This document shows, piece after piece, positions 1 through 7,093 of a DNA stretch of 36,427 bases. A program made the position numbers and the translations under genes. Each line of letters starts with the position of its first letter. The stretch's first letter is position 1. Origin of the DNA: an uncultured Candidatus Berkelbacteria bacterium (GTDB lineage Bacteria > Patescibacteriota > UBA1384 > CAILIB01); the NCBI GenBank assembly GCA_903834195.1, contig CAILIB010000011.1:1-36427 (forward strand), read 5' to 3'. A model generated the notes under the pieces. It was given only the letters and a program-made list of their open reading frames with translations. It ran no database searches and was not told where the DNA came from.

Positions 1-858
1 ACCTGCATCCATGAGGTAGGTAAGTGCTGCTCCGAGCCCGATTACGCCTTCAATATTCGGTGTACCAGCTTCGAATTTCCAGGGTACATCGTTCCACTCG
101 GCGCTTGTACGCGTTACTGTGCGAATCATATCGCCACCTGTCTGATAGGGAGGGAGATTGTTAAGTAGGGGTAGCCTTCCCCATAGAATACCGGTGCCAC
201 TTGGGCCGTAAACTTTGTGACCTGAAAAAACGAGAAAATCACAGCCAAGATCCTGTACAGAAATCGGGAAGTGGGGCGCAGCTTGCGAAGCATCGGCAAT
301 GAAAATTGCATCACTCCCCTGCTCGACTGCAATTTTTTTCAGCTCGGCAAATGGGGTAATTGTTCCTAACACATTTGAACACAGTGACAGCGAAATAATT
401 CGTGTGTGTTCTGTAAGTGCATTTTTAAAGCTTTCAATGTCTATATTCCCGTTTTCTGTAAGCTCAACAAATGTTATGGTTACACCTTGAATTTGTTGCC
501 ATGGCACAAGGTTTGCATGGTGCTCTAGGGCAGAAACTATGATTTCGTCACCTTCCTTAAGTGTTGGCGCAAGGCCATGTGCAAGGAGATTAAGTCCTTC
601 AGTTGCACTACGGGTAAAGATAATTTCTTCAGGTTGATTGGCGCTCATAAAACGGGCTACAGTACTTCGAACCTGTTCGTACTGCTCAGATGCATTCACG
701 CCAAGTGGGTAGAGCGTGCGGTGAATAGTGGCATATTCGGTACGGTAAAAACTATTTACACTCTGAATAACTACTTCAGGTTTCTGGGTAGTGGCGGCGC
801 TATCGAGGTACACCAAGTCGGGGTGTGCGGTAAAAATGGGGAAATCAGCTTTGTACAT
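1..858 (-). CDS. sufS: Cysteine desulfurase SufS (3' end beyond window)
   Basis: SufS is a PLP enzyme that takes sulfur from L-cysteine for iron-sulfur cluster assembly. The open frame runs from an ATG at 858 to the window edge, giving 286 residues of about 400, so the C-terminal part with the active-site cysteine is not visible. Family marks are the N-terminal YLDSAATTQKP, the EHHANLVPW segment around residues 112-120, the IADASQ segment near 188, and the PLP lysine K215 in FSGHKVYGPSGTG. The start lies inside the end of sufD (14-bp overlap), so the two are probably translationally coupled. It is the last visible gene of the minus-strand suf cluster. Family assignment is secure. Confidence 0.95.
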   Translation of the reverse strand, partial: MYKADFPIFTAHPDLVYLDSAATTQKPEVVIQSVNSFYRTEYATIHRTLYPLGVNASEQYEQVRSTVARFMSANQPEEIIFTRSATEGLNLLAHGLAPTLKEGDEIIVSALEHHANLVPWQQIQGVTITFVELTENGNIDIESFKNALTEHTRIISLSLCSNVLGTITPFAELKKIAVEQGSDAIFIADASQAAPHFPISVQDLGCDFLVFSGHKVYGPSGTGILWGRLPLLNNLPPYQTGGDMIRTVTRTSAEWNDVPWKFEAGTPNIEGVIGLGAALTYLMDAG

Positions 859-1408
859 CGTGAATAAATGCGTCAATGAGGAGCTTTTCAGCCTCTAATT
901 TAGAGATTCCTCGGCTACGGGCGTAGAAAAGGTCTGTGTCCGTTACAGTTCGTATTGTAGCAGCATGGGAGCACTTTACCTCGTTTGCCAGAATTTCTAG
1001 TGAGGGAGTGGTCCAGCTTTGCCCTTCTTCACCGAGAAGAAGTGAATGATGATTGAGGAATGATTCTGAATTTTGGGCACCTTCTTCAATTCTGATAACA
1101 CCGGTATAGCGAGGTTGGCCACCGTTTGTAACGAGTGTTCTAATAAGTGTTTCAGCTTGTGTATGAGGTGCGTGGTGTATCACCTTTGTTTCCAAGATTG
1201 GTGCTGTATTATCAGATTTAACCAGACCAGTTACTCGAATTCGGCAATCTGAGTGTCGCAGGTGAAAGGTGTACGTCTGGTTTTTTGTCTCGCCGAGTTC
1301 CAGGTGGTAGTGATATTCACCTGCTGGCACCTCAATATCCCCGCTCTGAGATGCGGTGAGAATAATGCGCTGGGTGTGTTCGGCCAGGTGAAGTCGCTTG
1401 GATTCCAT
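845..1408 (-). CDS. sufD: SufD-like scaffold subunit, short form
   Basis: SufD is a component of the SufBCD scaffold that pairs with SufB through a beta-helix core. At 187 residues it is less than half the usual SufD length (about 420), keeping little more than the C-terminal beta-helix and helical end. The segment LEILANEVKCSHAAT has C146 and H148, which line up with the conserved Cys/His pair of E. coli SufD (C358/H360), and FYARSRG follows as in the SufB/SufD family. It lies 246 bp downstream of sufB but has its own -10 (TATAAC) 8 nt before the ATG, so it may be transcribed separately from sufB. It overlaps the start of sufS by 14 bp. The short form could be a lineage-wide reduction rather than damage, because the frame is intact. 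Confidence 0.88.
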   Translation of the reverse strand: MESKRLHLAEHTQRIILTASQSGDIEVPAGEYHYHLELGETKNQTYTFHLRHSDCRIRVTGLVKSDNTAPILETKVIHHAPHTQAETLIRTLVTNGGQPRYTGVIRIEEGAQNSESFLNHHSLLLGEEGQSWTTPSLEILANEVKCSHAATIRTVTDTDLFYARSRGISKLEAEKLLIDAFIHDVQS

Positions 1409-1416
1409 GTGAGGTA

Positions 1417-1445
1417 GTTATATCTGATTTTACCTCTTATATCTA
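1417..1445 (-). promoter_or_regulatory. Promoter of sufD (leaderless type)
   Basis: Read on the minus strand, TAGATA (1440-1445) is followed by a 17-nt spacer and TATAAC (1417-1422), which ends 8 nt before the sufD ATG. Transcription would begin almost at the start codon. Its -35 overlaps that of the divergent small-ORF promoter by two bases. Seen in sequence only. Confidence 0.5.
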
Positions 1446-1472
1446 GACATTTTGCTGATTTTAGTGTATACA
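1444..1472 (+). promoter_or_regulatory. Promoter of the 48-codon small ORF
   Basis: TAGACA (1444-1449), a 17-nt spacer and TATACA (1467-1472) form a near-consensus sigma70-type promoter on the plus strand. The expected start of transcription falls only a few bases before the ATG at 1484. Confidence 0.55.
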
Positions 1473-1483
1473 CAATAAGCAAA

Positions 1484-1630
1484 ATGGATTTTCTTCTTGC
1501 CTTGCTCAAGGATGTTTTTGTTGTAAAGCTGAATCCGTTTCATTGGTTCCCAATGCTCGGACTCCTGATATGTTTTTTTGGATCACTACGGCAACATGTA
1601 GTGTTCAACTGGTCTCGTCGGCGGGGGTAA
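1484..1630 (+). CDS. Small hydrophobic protein (48 aa), unknown function
   Basis: I do not recognise this ORF. It begins MDFLLALLKDVFVVKLNP, continues with a hydrophobic stretch around WFPMLGLLICFFGSL (residues 21-35), and ends in a basic tail SRRRG. This would suit a small membrane protein. Support for its being a gene is contextual: a well-spaced promoter sits just upstream (1444-1472), and its stop codon lies in the loop of a strong terminator hairpin with a T run (1620-1649). It is antisense-free, lying in the gap between sufB and sufD on the opposite strand. The alternative is a non-coding RNA of about 165 nt with the ORF as coincidence. Confidence 0.45.
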   Translation: MDFLLALLKDVFVVKLNPFHWFPMLGLLICFFGSLRQHVVFNWSRRRG

Positions 1631-1649
1631 ATCCCCGCCCTCTTTTTTT
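1620..1649 (+). terminator. Rho-independent terminator after the small ORF
   Basis: Stem GGCGGGG/CCCCGCC (1620-1626 with 1633-1639), a six-base loop, then a T-rich tail with seven Ts (1643-1649). The T run is on the plus strand only, so it should not stop the minus-strand suf transcript as efficiently. Confidence 0.85.
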
Positions 1650-1654
1650 GTTTA

Positions 1655-3046
1655 TTACCCTACTGAGCCTTCCATTTGAAGCTCAATCAACCGGTTCATT
1701 TCAACTGCATACTCCATCGGAAGTTCTTTAATAATTGGCTCAAGAAAGCCGTTGACAATTAGTGAAGCAGCTTCGGCCTCATTTAAACCTCGAGAACGGA
1801 GATAAAACAGTTGATCTTCAGCAATTTTTGAAACTGTTGCCTCATGCTCTACTTGCACTCGAGGGTTTTGCATATCGATCGTCGGGTAGGTGTCAGATTC
1901 AGATTTGTCATCCAGAAGAAGAGCATCGCAAACCACTTTTGAGGTGATACTATGTGCTCTTTTATTACTCTTCACGATGCCACGGTATGAAGTTCGGCCT
2001 CCGGTATGTGACACTGATTTCGAAGTGATTATTGAACTTGTATGGGGAGCGAGGTGAAAAATCTTGCTGCCGGCGTCTTGATGTTGTCCTTCCCCTGCAA
2101 CTGCAAGTGAGAGAATTTCAGCCCGTGCACCTTCGCCTATCAGGAAAACTGATGGGTATTTCATGGTAACTTTGGAACCCAGGTTACAATCAACCCACTC
2201 CATGGTGGCATTTTTGTGTGCAGTTGCCCGTTTGGTTACGAGGTTATACACATTTGATGACCAGTTCTGAATCGTCGTGTAGCGCACACGTGAGCCTTCT
2301 AAACAAATAACCTCTACAACTGCCGAATGGAGGGAGTCGGTGCTGTAAATAGGCGCTGAGCAGCCTTCTACGTAGTGAACGTAGGCACCTTCTTCAGCAA
2401 TAATGAGTGTTCGCTCAAACTGTCCTGCATTGCGCGCATTAATGCGGAAGTAGGCTTGTAATGGAATTGTCATTTGTACGCCTTTTGGAACAAAGACAAA
2501 TGAGCCTCCACTCCAAACTGCTGTATTTAGAGCTGCAAACTTGTTGTCGGTGGCAGGAATGATTGTGCCAAAATGCTGTTTGATAATTTCAGGGTGTTCA
2601 CGTAAGGCACTGTCCATATCGAGGAAAAGTACTCCTAGCTCTTCCCATTCTTTTTGCAGGCTGTGGTAGACAACTTCACTTTCATACTGTGCACCAACCC
2701 CTGCGAGGTACTTCTTTTCAGCTTCTGGGACACCGATACGATCAAAGGTTTGACGGATCTTTTCAGGGACATCATCCCAGGTGCGTTCTGGTCGGTCTTG
2801 TGAACGGAGAAAATAGGTCATTTCATCGAAGTTGAGCTCGGAAAGATCAGCTCCCCAGGTAGGCATTGGCTTTTCTTGAAAAATCTTAAACGCAGCGAGG
2901 CGCTTTTCAAGCATCCAGTCTGGCTCATTTTTGTACGCCGAAATTGCCCGTACAGTTTCCTCTGTGAGTCCACGAGGTGTGCGAGCTAAGTACTCTTCAG
3001 GGTCTGAGAAGCCGAGGGAATAGGGAGTAGCTGAAAATGTATTCAT
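1655..3046 (-). CDS. sufB: Fe-S cluster assembly scaffold SufB
   Basis: SufB is the core scaffold protein on which SufBCD builds iron-sulfur clusters. It is 463 residues, close to the usual length. Diagnostic stretches include [10 protein letters not shown] (about 181-190), [10 protein letters not shown] (226-235), [15 protein letters not shown] (278-292) and the C-terminal VVCDALLL with C373, followed by [15 protein letters not shown] with E402. C373 and E402 have the same 29-residue spacing as the cluster-assembly residues C405 and E434 of E. coli SufB. Its ATG overlaps the stop of the upstream glycosyltransferase gene (ATGA), implying coupled translation. The gene downstream, sufD, is separated by a gap holding an opposite-strand small ORF. 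Confidence 0.97.
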   Translation of the reverse strand: MNTFSATPYSLGFSDPEEYLARTPRGLTEETVRAISAYKNEPDWMLEKRLAAFKIFQEKPMPTWGADLSELNFDEMTYFLRSQDRPERTWDDVPEKIRQTFDRIGVPEAEKKYLAGVGAQYESEVVYHSLQKEWEELGVLFLDMDSALREHPEIIKQHFGTIIPATDNKFAALNTAVWSGGSFVFVPKGVQMTIPLQAYFRINARNAGQFERTLIIAEEGAYVHYVEGCSAPIYSTDSLHSAVVEVICLEGSRVRYTTIQNWSSNVYNLVTKRATAHKNATMEWVDCNLGSKVTMKYPSVFLIGEGARAEILSLAVAGEGQHQDAGSKIFHLAPHTSSIITSKSVSHTGGRTSYRGIVKSNKRAHSITSKVVCDALLLDDKSESDTYPTIDMQNPRVQVEHEATVSKIAEDQLFYLRSRGLNEAEAASLIVNGFLEPIIKELPMEYAVEMNRLIELQMEGSVG

Positions 3047-3795
3047 GATCGGTGAATATCTTTCCGAAAATCTAGCTCCTCAGGTACAAACTTTCGCGGA
3101 ACAAGAAGTGTATTCCAGTGTTTGAACTGTTTGTATAACCCGATTATTCCAAGGTGATGTGAGTGATAAACCGTCATATGAGGGTCAAAAAGCAGTGTTT
3201 TTCCATTTGAAATTGCCCAGGTTGCCCATTCAACATCTTCTCCACCTGCAGCCCAGTTTTCGTTAAACTGATGCTGTAACCAGAGCGATTTTCGTATTGC
3301 TGAATTAACATTCTGTAATGTTCCACTTTTTGCAGCTTTTTCGATTCGAACACCTTTGAGGAGGTGACGCCAATAGAATGGATATGTAATAAGAATTTCG
3401 GAAATAGTACATGGTTTTCTAGGAAGAGTACTTCCAGAAACTCCGGCATTTTTTGAATCTTTAAAATGTCGTACTACAGTTGAGAAATACTGATTTCCTT
3501 TAAGGAGGCAGTGACCTGAAAATGAAAATACTATCTCATTATTTGCTTGGGCAAACCCTAAATTGAGTGACTTTGGATAGGTAAATTGTTTTTGATCTAA
3601 TTTCACAATTTCTGCACCATGCATTTCTGCAACTTCCGATGTTGTGTCGGTTGATCCGTTATCAACGACGATTATTTGGATTTTATTTTGTGGATACGAC
3701 TGACTTTTTATACTACAGAGAAGTTCATTAAGTTGTTCTGCTTCGTTATATGCACGTATAACAACCGAAATATGAGGTTCTTCAAAGTCCGACAT
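3043..3795 (-). CDS. Family 2 glycosyltransferase inside the suf operon
   Basis: This is a GT-A fold (family 2) glycosyltransferase of 250 residues using the start at 3795. An upstream in-frame ATG at 3834 would run deep into suf[11 protein letters not shown] (9-18) and [10 protein letters not shown] (41-50) form the nucleotide-sugar site. FSFSGHCLL (90-98) stands where a DxD is usual; this SGH/SAH variant occurs in some rhamnosyltransferase-like members. GGEDVEW (184-190) is the ED catalytic motif. No membrane segment is obvious, so it is probably cytoplasmic or peripheral. It overlaps sufC by 14 bp and sufB by 4 bp (ATGA), so it is truly embedded in the cluster. Its acceptor is unknown, and no function in Fe-S assembly should be assumed. 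Confidence 0.9.
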   Translation of the reverse strand: MSDFEEPHISVVIRAYNEAEQLNELLCSIKSQSYPQNKIQIIVVDNGSTDTTSEVAEMHGAEIVKLDQKQFTYPKSLNLGFAQANNEIVFSFSGHCLLKGNQYFSTVVRHFKDSKNAGVSGSTLPRKPCTISEILITYPFYWRHLLKGVRIEKAAKSGTLQNVNSAIRKSLWLQHQFNENWAAGGEDVEWATWAISNGKTLLFDPHMTVYHSHHLGIIGLYKQFKHWNTLLVPRKFVPEELDFRKDIHRS

Positions 3796-4522
3796 ACCCG
3801 CTTTTTTCGAGTGCATGTGCCAATTCAGATCCACCTGTTTTAACTATTATGCCATCTTGCATAATATGGACTGTAGTTGGTGTGATGTAGTCTAAGAGGC
3901 GCTGATAGTGGGTGATAATGAGGAAGGTAACTTCAGAGTTTCTTTCTCGAAGTATATGAACTGCATTTGCTACAATTTTAATTGCATCAATATCTAACCC
4001 TGAGTCAATTTCATCGAGAATTACCAGTTTTGGATTGAGTACTAGCATTTGAAGCATTTCTAGGCGTTTTTTTTCACCTCCTGAAAAGCCATCATTTACA
4101 CTTCGTTCAGCAAAGCTCATCGGAATTCCTAATACTTTCATCTCAGTGCGGAGTATTTTAATGAATCCTGCAACGCCTGTTAGTGTTTTTTGTTGTGCTT
4201 TTTCCTGCGCGTTTAGGGCAAGACGGAGAAAGTGGGCGACGCTTACGCCAGGGATACTCATAGGATACTGAAAGGCAAGGAAGATCCCCTGTTGAGCACG
4301 TTCTTCCGGTGCTAGAGCTAGTACATCACTATTCCCAAATTTGATCGTGCCAGAATAGACTTCATATCCTGGGTGCCCTGCGATAATATTGGCGAGGGTT
4401 GATTTACCAGAGCCATTTGGTCCCATTATTGCGTGAATCTCCCCCGATTTTGCAGATAGGGAAAAGCCTTTAAGAATTTCTTGGTCAGTAATTCCAGCGT
4501 GGAGTGATTTAATTTCGAGCAT
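3782..4522 (-). CDS. sufC: SufC ATPase of the SUF system
   Basis: SufC is the ABC-type ATPase that drives conformational changes in SufB/SufD during cluster assembly. It is 246 residues, full length for the family. Walker A is GPNGSGKS (34-41), the Q-loop is AFQYPMSIPGVSV (83-95), the signature is FSGGEKKR (146-153), Walker B is LVILDEIDSGLD (166-177), and the switch histidine is in IITHYQR. The E/K-rich signature and the YPxxIPGVS segment separate SufC from transporter ATPases. Its start overlaps the end of the NifU-like gene by 14 bp and its end overlaps the glycosyltransferase start, so the first three genes form one tightly coupled unit. Confidence 0.97.
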   Translation of the reverse strand: MLEIKSLHAGITDQEILKGFSLSAKSGEIHAIMGPNGSGKSTLANIIAGHPGYEVYSGTIKFGNSDVLALAPEERAQQGIFLAFQYPMSIPGVSVAHFLRLALNAQEKAQQKTLTGVAGFIKILRTEMKVLGIPMSFAERSVNDGFSGGEKKRLEMLQMLVLNPKLVILDEIDSGLDIDAIKIVANAVHILRERNSEVTFLIITHYQRLLDYITPTTVHIMQDGIIVKTGGSELAHALEKSGYVGL

Positions 4523-4802
4523 AAGGTAGTGGAATATTTGGAGCTTCGTGAGTTGTAGGCTCGTCGTTTACGGCTACCACATCTTCAACTTCTTCAACAC
4601 GAATCATAAGCATTTCTTTGAGTCCGTATTCCAGGGTAATGTCAGCAGCTGCACACCCAACACATGCACCAATAAAACGAAGGGCAACAATATTGTCTTC
4701 ACTAATACTAACCAACTCAATACTTCCTCCGTGAAGTCCGAGGACTGGTTGCACTTCGGTGATTACTGCTTGAACCTTATCGTGAAGCGGATGTGTGCGC
4801 AT
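4509..4802 (-). CDS. NifU C-terminal domain protein (Fe-S carrier)
   Basis: A 97-residue stand-alone NifU C-terminal domain of the Nfu type, which carries a cluster between two CxxC motifs in a dimer. The motif is GACVGCAAADITLEYGL with C47 and C50, preceded by LGLHGGSIELV, the usual HGG segment. I chose the ATG at 4802 because a TGGTATGCT extended -10 ends 8 nt before it; a TTG at 4820 would lie inside that promoter. It is the first gene of the suf cluster. It probably delivers clusters made by SufBCD to target proteins, or stands in for SufU/SufA, neither of which is visible here. Confidence 0.9.
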   Translation of the reverse strand: MRTHPLHDKVQAVITEVQPVLGLHGGSIELVSISEDNIVALRFIGACVGCAAADITLEYGLKEMLMIRVEEVEDVVAVNDEPTTHEAPNIPLPYARN

Positions 4803-4810
4803 ATGGGAGG

Positions 4811-4843
4811 AGCATACCAAAAACAGGCTTTTCTGGCTATACT
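4811..4843. promoter_or_regulatory. Divergent promoters for the suf cluster and the ATPase-like/pgi operon
   Basis: On the minus strand, TAGCCA (4834-4839), 17 nt, then TATGCT (4811-4816) preceded by TGG make an extended -10 ending 8 nt before the NifU-like ATG. On the plus strand TATACT (4838-4843) lies 21 nt before the ATG at 4865, with an AAAGGA ribosome site between; no good -35 is visible for it. The two elements overlap at 4838-4839, so the divergent operons may interfere. Confidence 0.5.
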
Positions 4844-4864
4844 CTGTTGGAAAGGATATGTTTT

Positions 4865-5758
4865 ATGCTGAAAAACTGGATGTTAAATCGGTTGAGAGGT
4901 GAAGTAAAGAAAGTCACTGGAATTGAGGTTCCGACAAATGACAATCTTGTCTCTTTGGCTGGCTTAAAACAAGTTGTTATTCCAAGCTCTCTCGTTTTTT
5001 ACCAGGGTAAGCCGATAGTTCGGCAGTATTTTGCTGTGCAGGATCAAACAATTGCTACAAAGCAGCAGGTTTTATTCTTGGCAGCTAGCATGGTTCAAAA
5101 AGGGCAGCATTCAATTCTCCAATCCCTCCTTCATGCAGCAAAAGAAAGTGGGATTGTTACGCGTGAAGCAGATATGGACACTGTTGAAGAAATGGGAAGT
5201 ATTGGTCGGCTTGATCGCACAATGTATGTGCTTGGTGATGAAAAGATGATGGCGCAGCAAGAGATTGAACTTGGTGTAACTGTGCAAACTCTTGCACATC
5301 AATTTGAATTAGATGGAAAATATACACTGTTTCTCGCACAACGACACCCAAAGCGATTACTTGCTATTTTTGCCTGTGAGTACGAGTTGAAGCCTGGCTG
5401 TGCAGATGTGATTACTGAATTGCGTCAGCTCGGTGTTGAATCAATTCTTCTGACTGGGGTGAAAACGAGAATTGCTAAAGGGTTAGGAAATAGACTGTCA
5501 GTATCACTCATTCACAGTGAGCTAAGTGAACAGGAAAAAGACAGGGTTGTGAGTGGCTTGGTGCACCAGCAGCCTGCTTCAGCCATTCTTCTTGGGGAGG
5601 ATTCTCGCCAAAGTTACCCTTCACAGCTTACAATAGGTGTAGAAGGTCAAAAAGGTACAATAACTATTCCTACACTTGCCGAGTTGCCACTCCTAATGAA
5701 GAGTGTTCAACGTGGCATATCCGAAATTCGATCAAAATTACCATTTAGTAAACTATAG
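4865..5758 (+). CDS. Soluble P1B-type ATPase-like protein, catalytic residues lost
   Basis: This 297-residue protein follows the order of the cytoplasmic half of a metal-transporting P1B ATPase but has no membrane helices. The phosphorylation motif is replaced: VVIPSSLVFYQGKP (37-50) aligns with VVFDKTGTLTEGKP, putting P40 at the phosphorylated Asp. The nucleotide-binding part shows LAASMVQKGQHSI (73-84), with the HP histidine kept and Pro changed to Ser. The TGD motif is LLTGVK (195-200) and the hinge GDGxND is LLGEDSRQS (242-250). ELKPGCADVITELRQLG resembles the link before TGD. The start at 4865 has AAAGGA 9-14 nt upstream. The stop is 2 nt before pgi, so the two are one operon. It should not be an ion pump; a regulatory or binding role is inference. 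Confidence 0.7.
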   Translation: MLKNWMLNRLRGEVKKVTGIEVPTNDNLVSLAGLKQVVIPSSLVFYQGKPIVRQYFAVQDQTIATKQQVLFLAASMVQKGQHSILQSLLHAAKESGIVTREADMDTVEEMGSIGRLDRTMYVLGDEKMMAQQEIELGVTVQTLAHQFELDGKYTLFLAQRHPKRLLAIFACEYELKPGCADVITELRQLGVESILLTGVKTRIAKGLGNRLSVSLIHSELSEQEKDRVVSGLVHQQPASAILLGEDSRQSYPSQLTIGVEGQKGTITIPTLAELPLLMKSVQRGISEIRSKLPFSKL

Positions 5759-5760
5759 TC

Positions 5761-7041
5761 ATGCCACTCCACTTTTCCGAACAGTTTGGTTTTTCCGACC
5801 AGGATTTCGCCGATGTTCAGTCTAAGCGGGAGCAAGCGGCGGCGACAGTTCGGGAAATGAATAGTAAGGGTGAACTTGGTTTTACCAAGTTGCCGTATGC
5901 CAATATTGATCAGATTATTAGTTTGGCAAACGAGTTGCGCTCAGAATTTGCTGATGTAGTTCTCATAGGTATAGGTGGTTCTGACTTGGGAAGTCGAGCT
6001 GTTCATCGTGCGTTGAATAGTCCTTATTTCAACTTAAACGAACAGCGACGAAATGGAAGTCCACGACTATTCTTTACAGGTGATACAACTGATCCAGTTG
6101 CGCTTTCTGAAGTAATTGAGGAAGTTGATTGGAATCATGCATGTGTAATTCTTGTTTCAAAATCTGGTAATACAGTTGAACAGATGAGTACGTTTGTTCT
6201 ATTGCGTCAAAGGTTGTTGGATGCAGTAGGTGATAATCAGACAAAACGGGCAATAATTACAATCACAGATGGTGAAAAGGGTACGTTACATGATGTTACG
6301 ATCCAGGAAGGGTATCGAACTCTTGCGGTGCCCGGTGATGTTGGTGGCCGCTTTTCAGTACTCACAAGTGCAGGTCTTTTGCCCTTGGCAGTCGCGGGTA
6401 TTGATATTCAAGGTCTTCTGAAAGGTGCTGCTGATATGTCGATTGATGACGATCGCCCACTCGCCTACGCCACGCTCCAGTATTTGGCATATACCAAGCG
6501 TGAACAACGGATTCATGTCTTTATGCCGTACACATATAGCCTGCGTGAGGTTGGGTTTTGGTTTCGTCAGCTTTGGGCTGAGAGTTTAGGAAAGGCCTAT
6601 GCAAAAGATGGTCAGGAAGTGCACAGTAGTCCAACTCCAATTGCTTCAGTTGGTCCTACAGATCAACATTCGCAGGTTCAGTTGTACCGTGAAGGGTTAA
6701 ATGACAAAACGTACACCTTTGTTGTAGTCAAAGAAGTTCGTGTTGATTACACGTTACCAGAAGCATTTTCAAACTTTGAAGGTGTTGCCTACCTGAAGGG
6801 TCATTCAATGAATGAAATTCTGCATGCTGAGCAGCGCAGTACTGACCAATCCCTGAAAGAAGTGGGTCGCCCAACTTGTTTAATCGAGCTTGATCGTATG
6901 GATGCATATCATGTCGGGCAACTTCTCTTTTTCCTTGAGCTTGCCACTGCGTACGCCGGTGAGATGGTTGGGATAAATACATACGATCAACCAGGTGTGG
7001 AGAGAGGTAAAGAACTTATGTATCAAATACTTGGTCGCTAA
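5761..7041 (+). CDS. pgi: Glucose-6-phosphate isomerase
   Basis: This enzyme interconverts glucose 6-phosphate and fructose 6-phosphate in glycolysis. At 426 residues it is of the shorter bacterial type. Sugar-isomerase (SIS) motifs are clear: GIGGSDLGSRAVHRAL near residue 70, SKSGNTVEQMSTF near 135, GGRFSVLTSAGLLPL near 196, and PTPIASVGPTDQHSQVQLY near 298, which carries the TDQHS segment expected of the family. It starts 2 nt after the ATPase-like gene, has no ribosome site of its own, and is followed by a strong terminator. It sits close to pyk, eno and gpmI, so much of lower glycolysis is clustered here. Confidence 0.96.
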   Translation: MPLHFSEQFGFSDQDFADVQSKREQAAATVREMNSKGELGFTKLPYANIDQIISLANELRSEFADVVLIGIGGSDLGSRAVHRALNSPYFNLNEQRRNGSPRLFFTGDTTDPVALSEVIEEVDWNHACVILVSKSGNTVEQMSTFVLLRQRLLDAVGDNQTKRAIITITDGEKGTLHDVTIQEGYRTLAVPGDVGGRFSVLTSAGLLPLAVAGIDIQGLLKGAADMSIDDDRPLAYATLQYLAYTKREQRIHVFMPYTYSLREVGFWFRQLWAESLGKAYAKDGQEVHSSPTPIASVGPTDQHSQVQLYREGLNDKTYTFVVVKEVRVDYTLPEAFSNFEGVAYLKGHSMNEILHAEQRSTDQSLKEVGRPTCLIELDRMDAYHVGQLLFFLELATAYAGEMVGINTYDQPGVERGKELMYQILGR

Positions 7042-7052
7042 TAATACAAAAA

Positions 7053-7077
7053 CCCCGCTCAGCCGAGCGGGGTTTTT
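7053..7077. terminator. Bidirectional terminator between pgi and pyk
   Basis: CCCCGCTC (7053-7060) pairs with GAGCGGGG (7065-7072) across a four-base loop. A tract lies before it and T tract after it, so it can end both pgi and the convergent pyk transcript. Confidence 0.93.
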
Positions 7078-7093
7078 AATTCGTTCTAAATTC

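Noticed and set aside
577-867. 96-codon plus-strand ORF
   Set aside because: Lies across sufS, which is coded on the opposite strand with clear family motifs.
4793-4864. Upstream start for the ATPase-like protein (24 extra codons)
   Set aside because: It would start inside the divergent NifU-like gene and promoter; the ATG at 4865 has a ribosome site.
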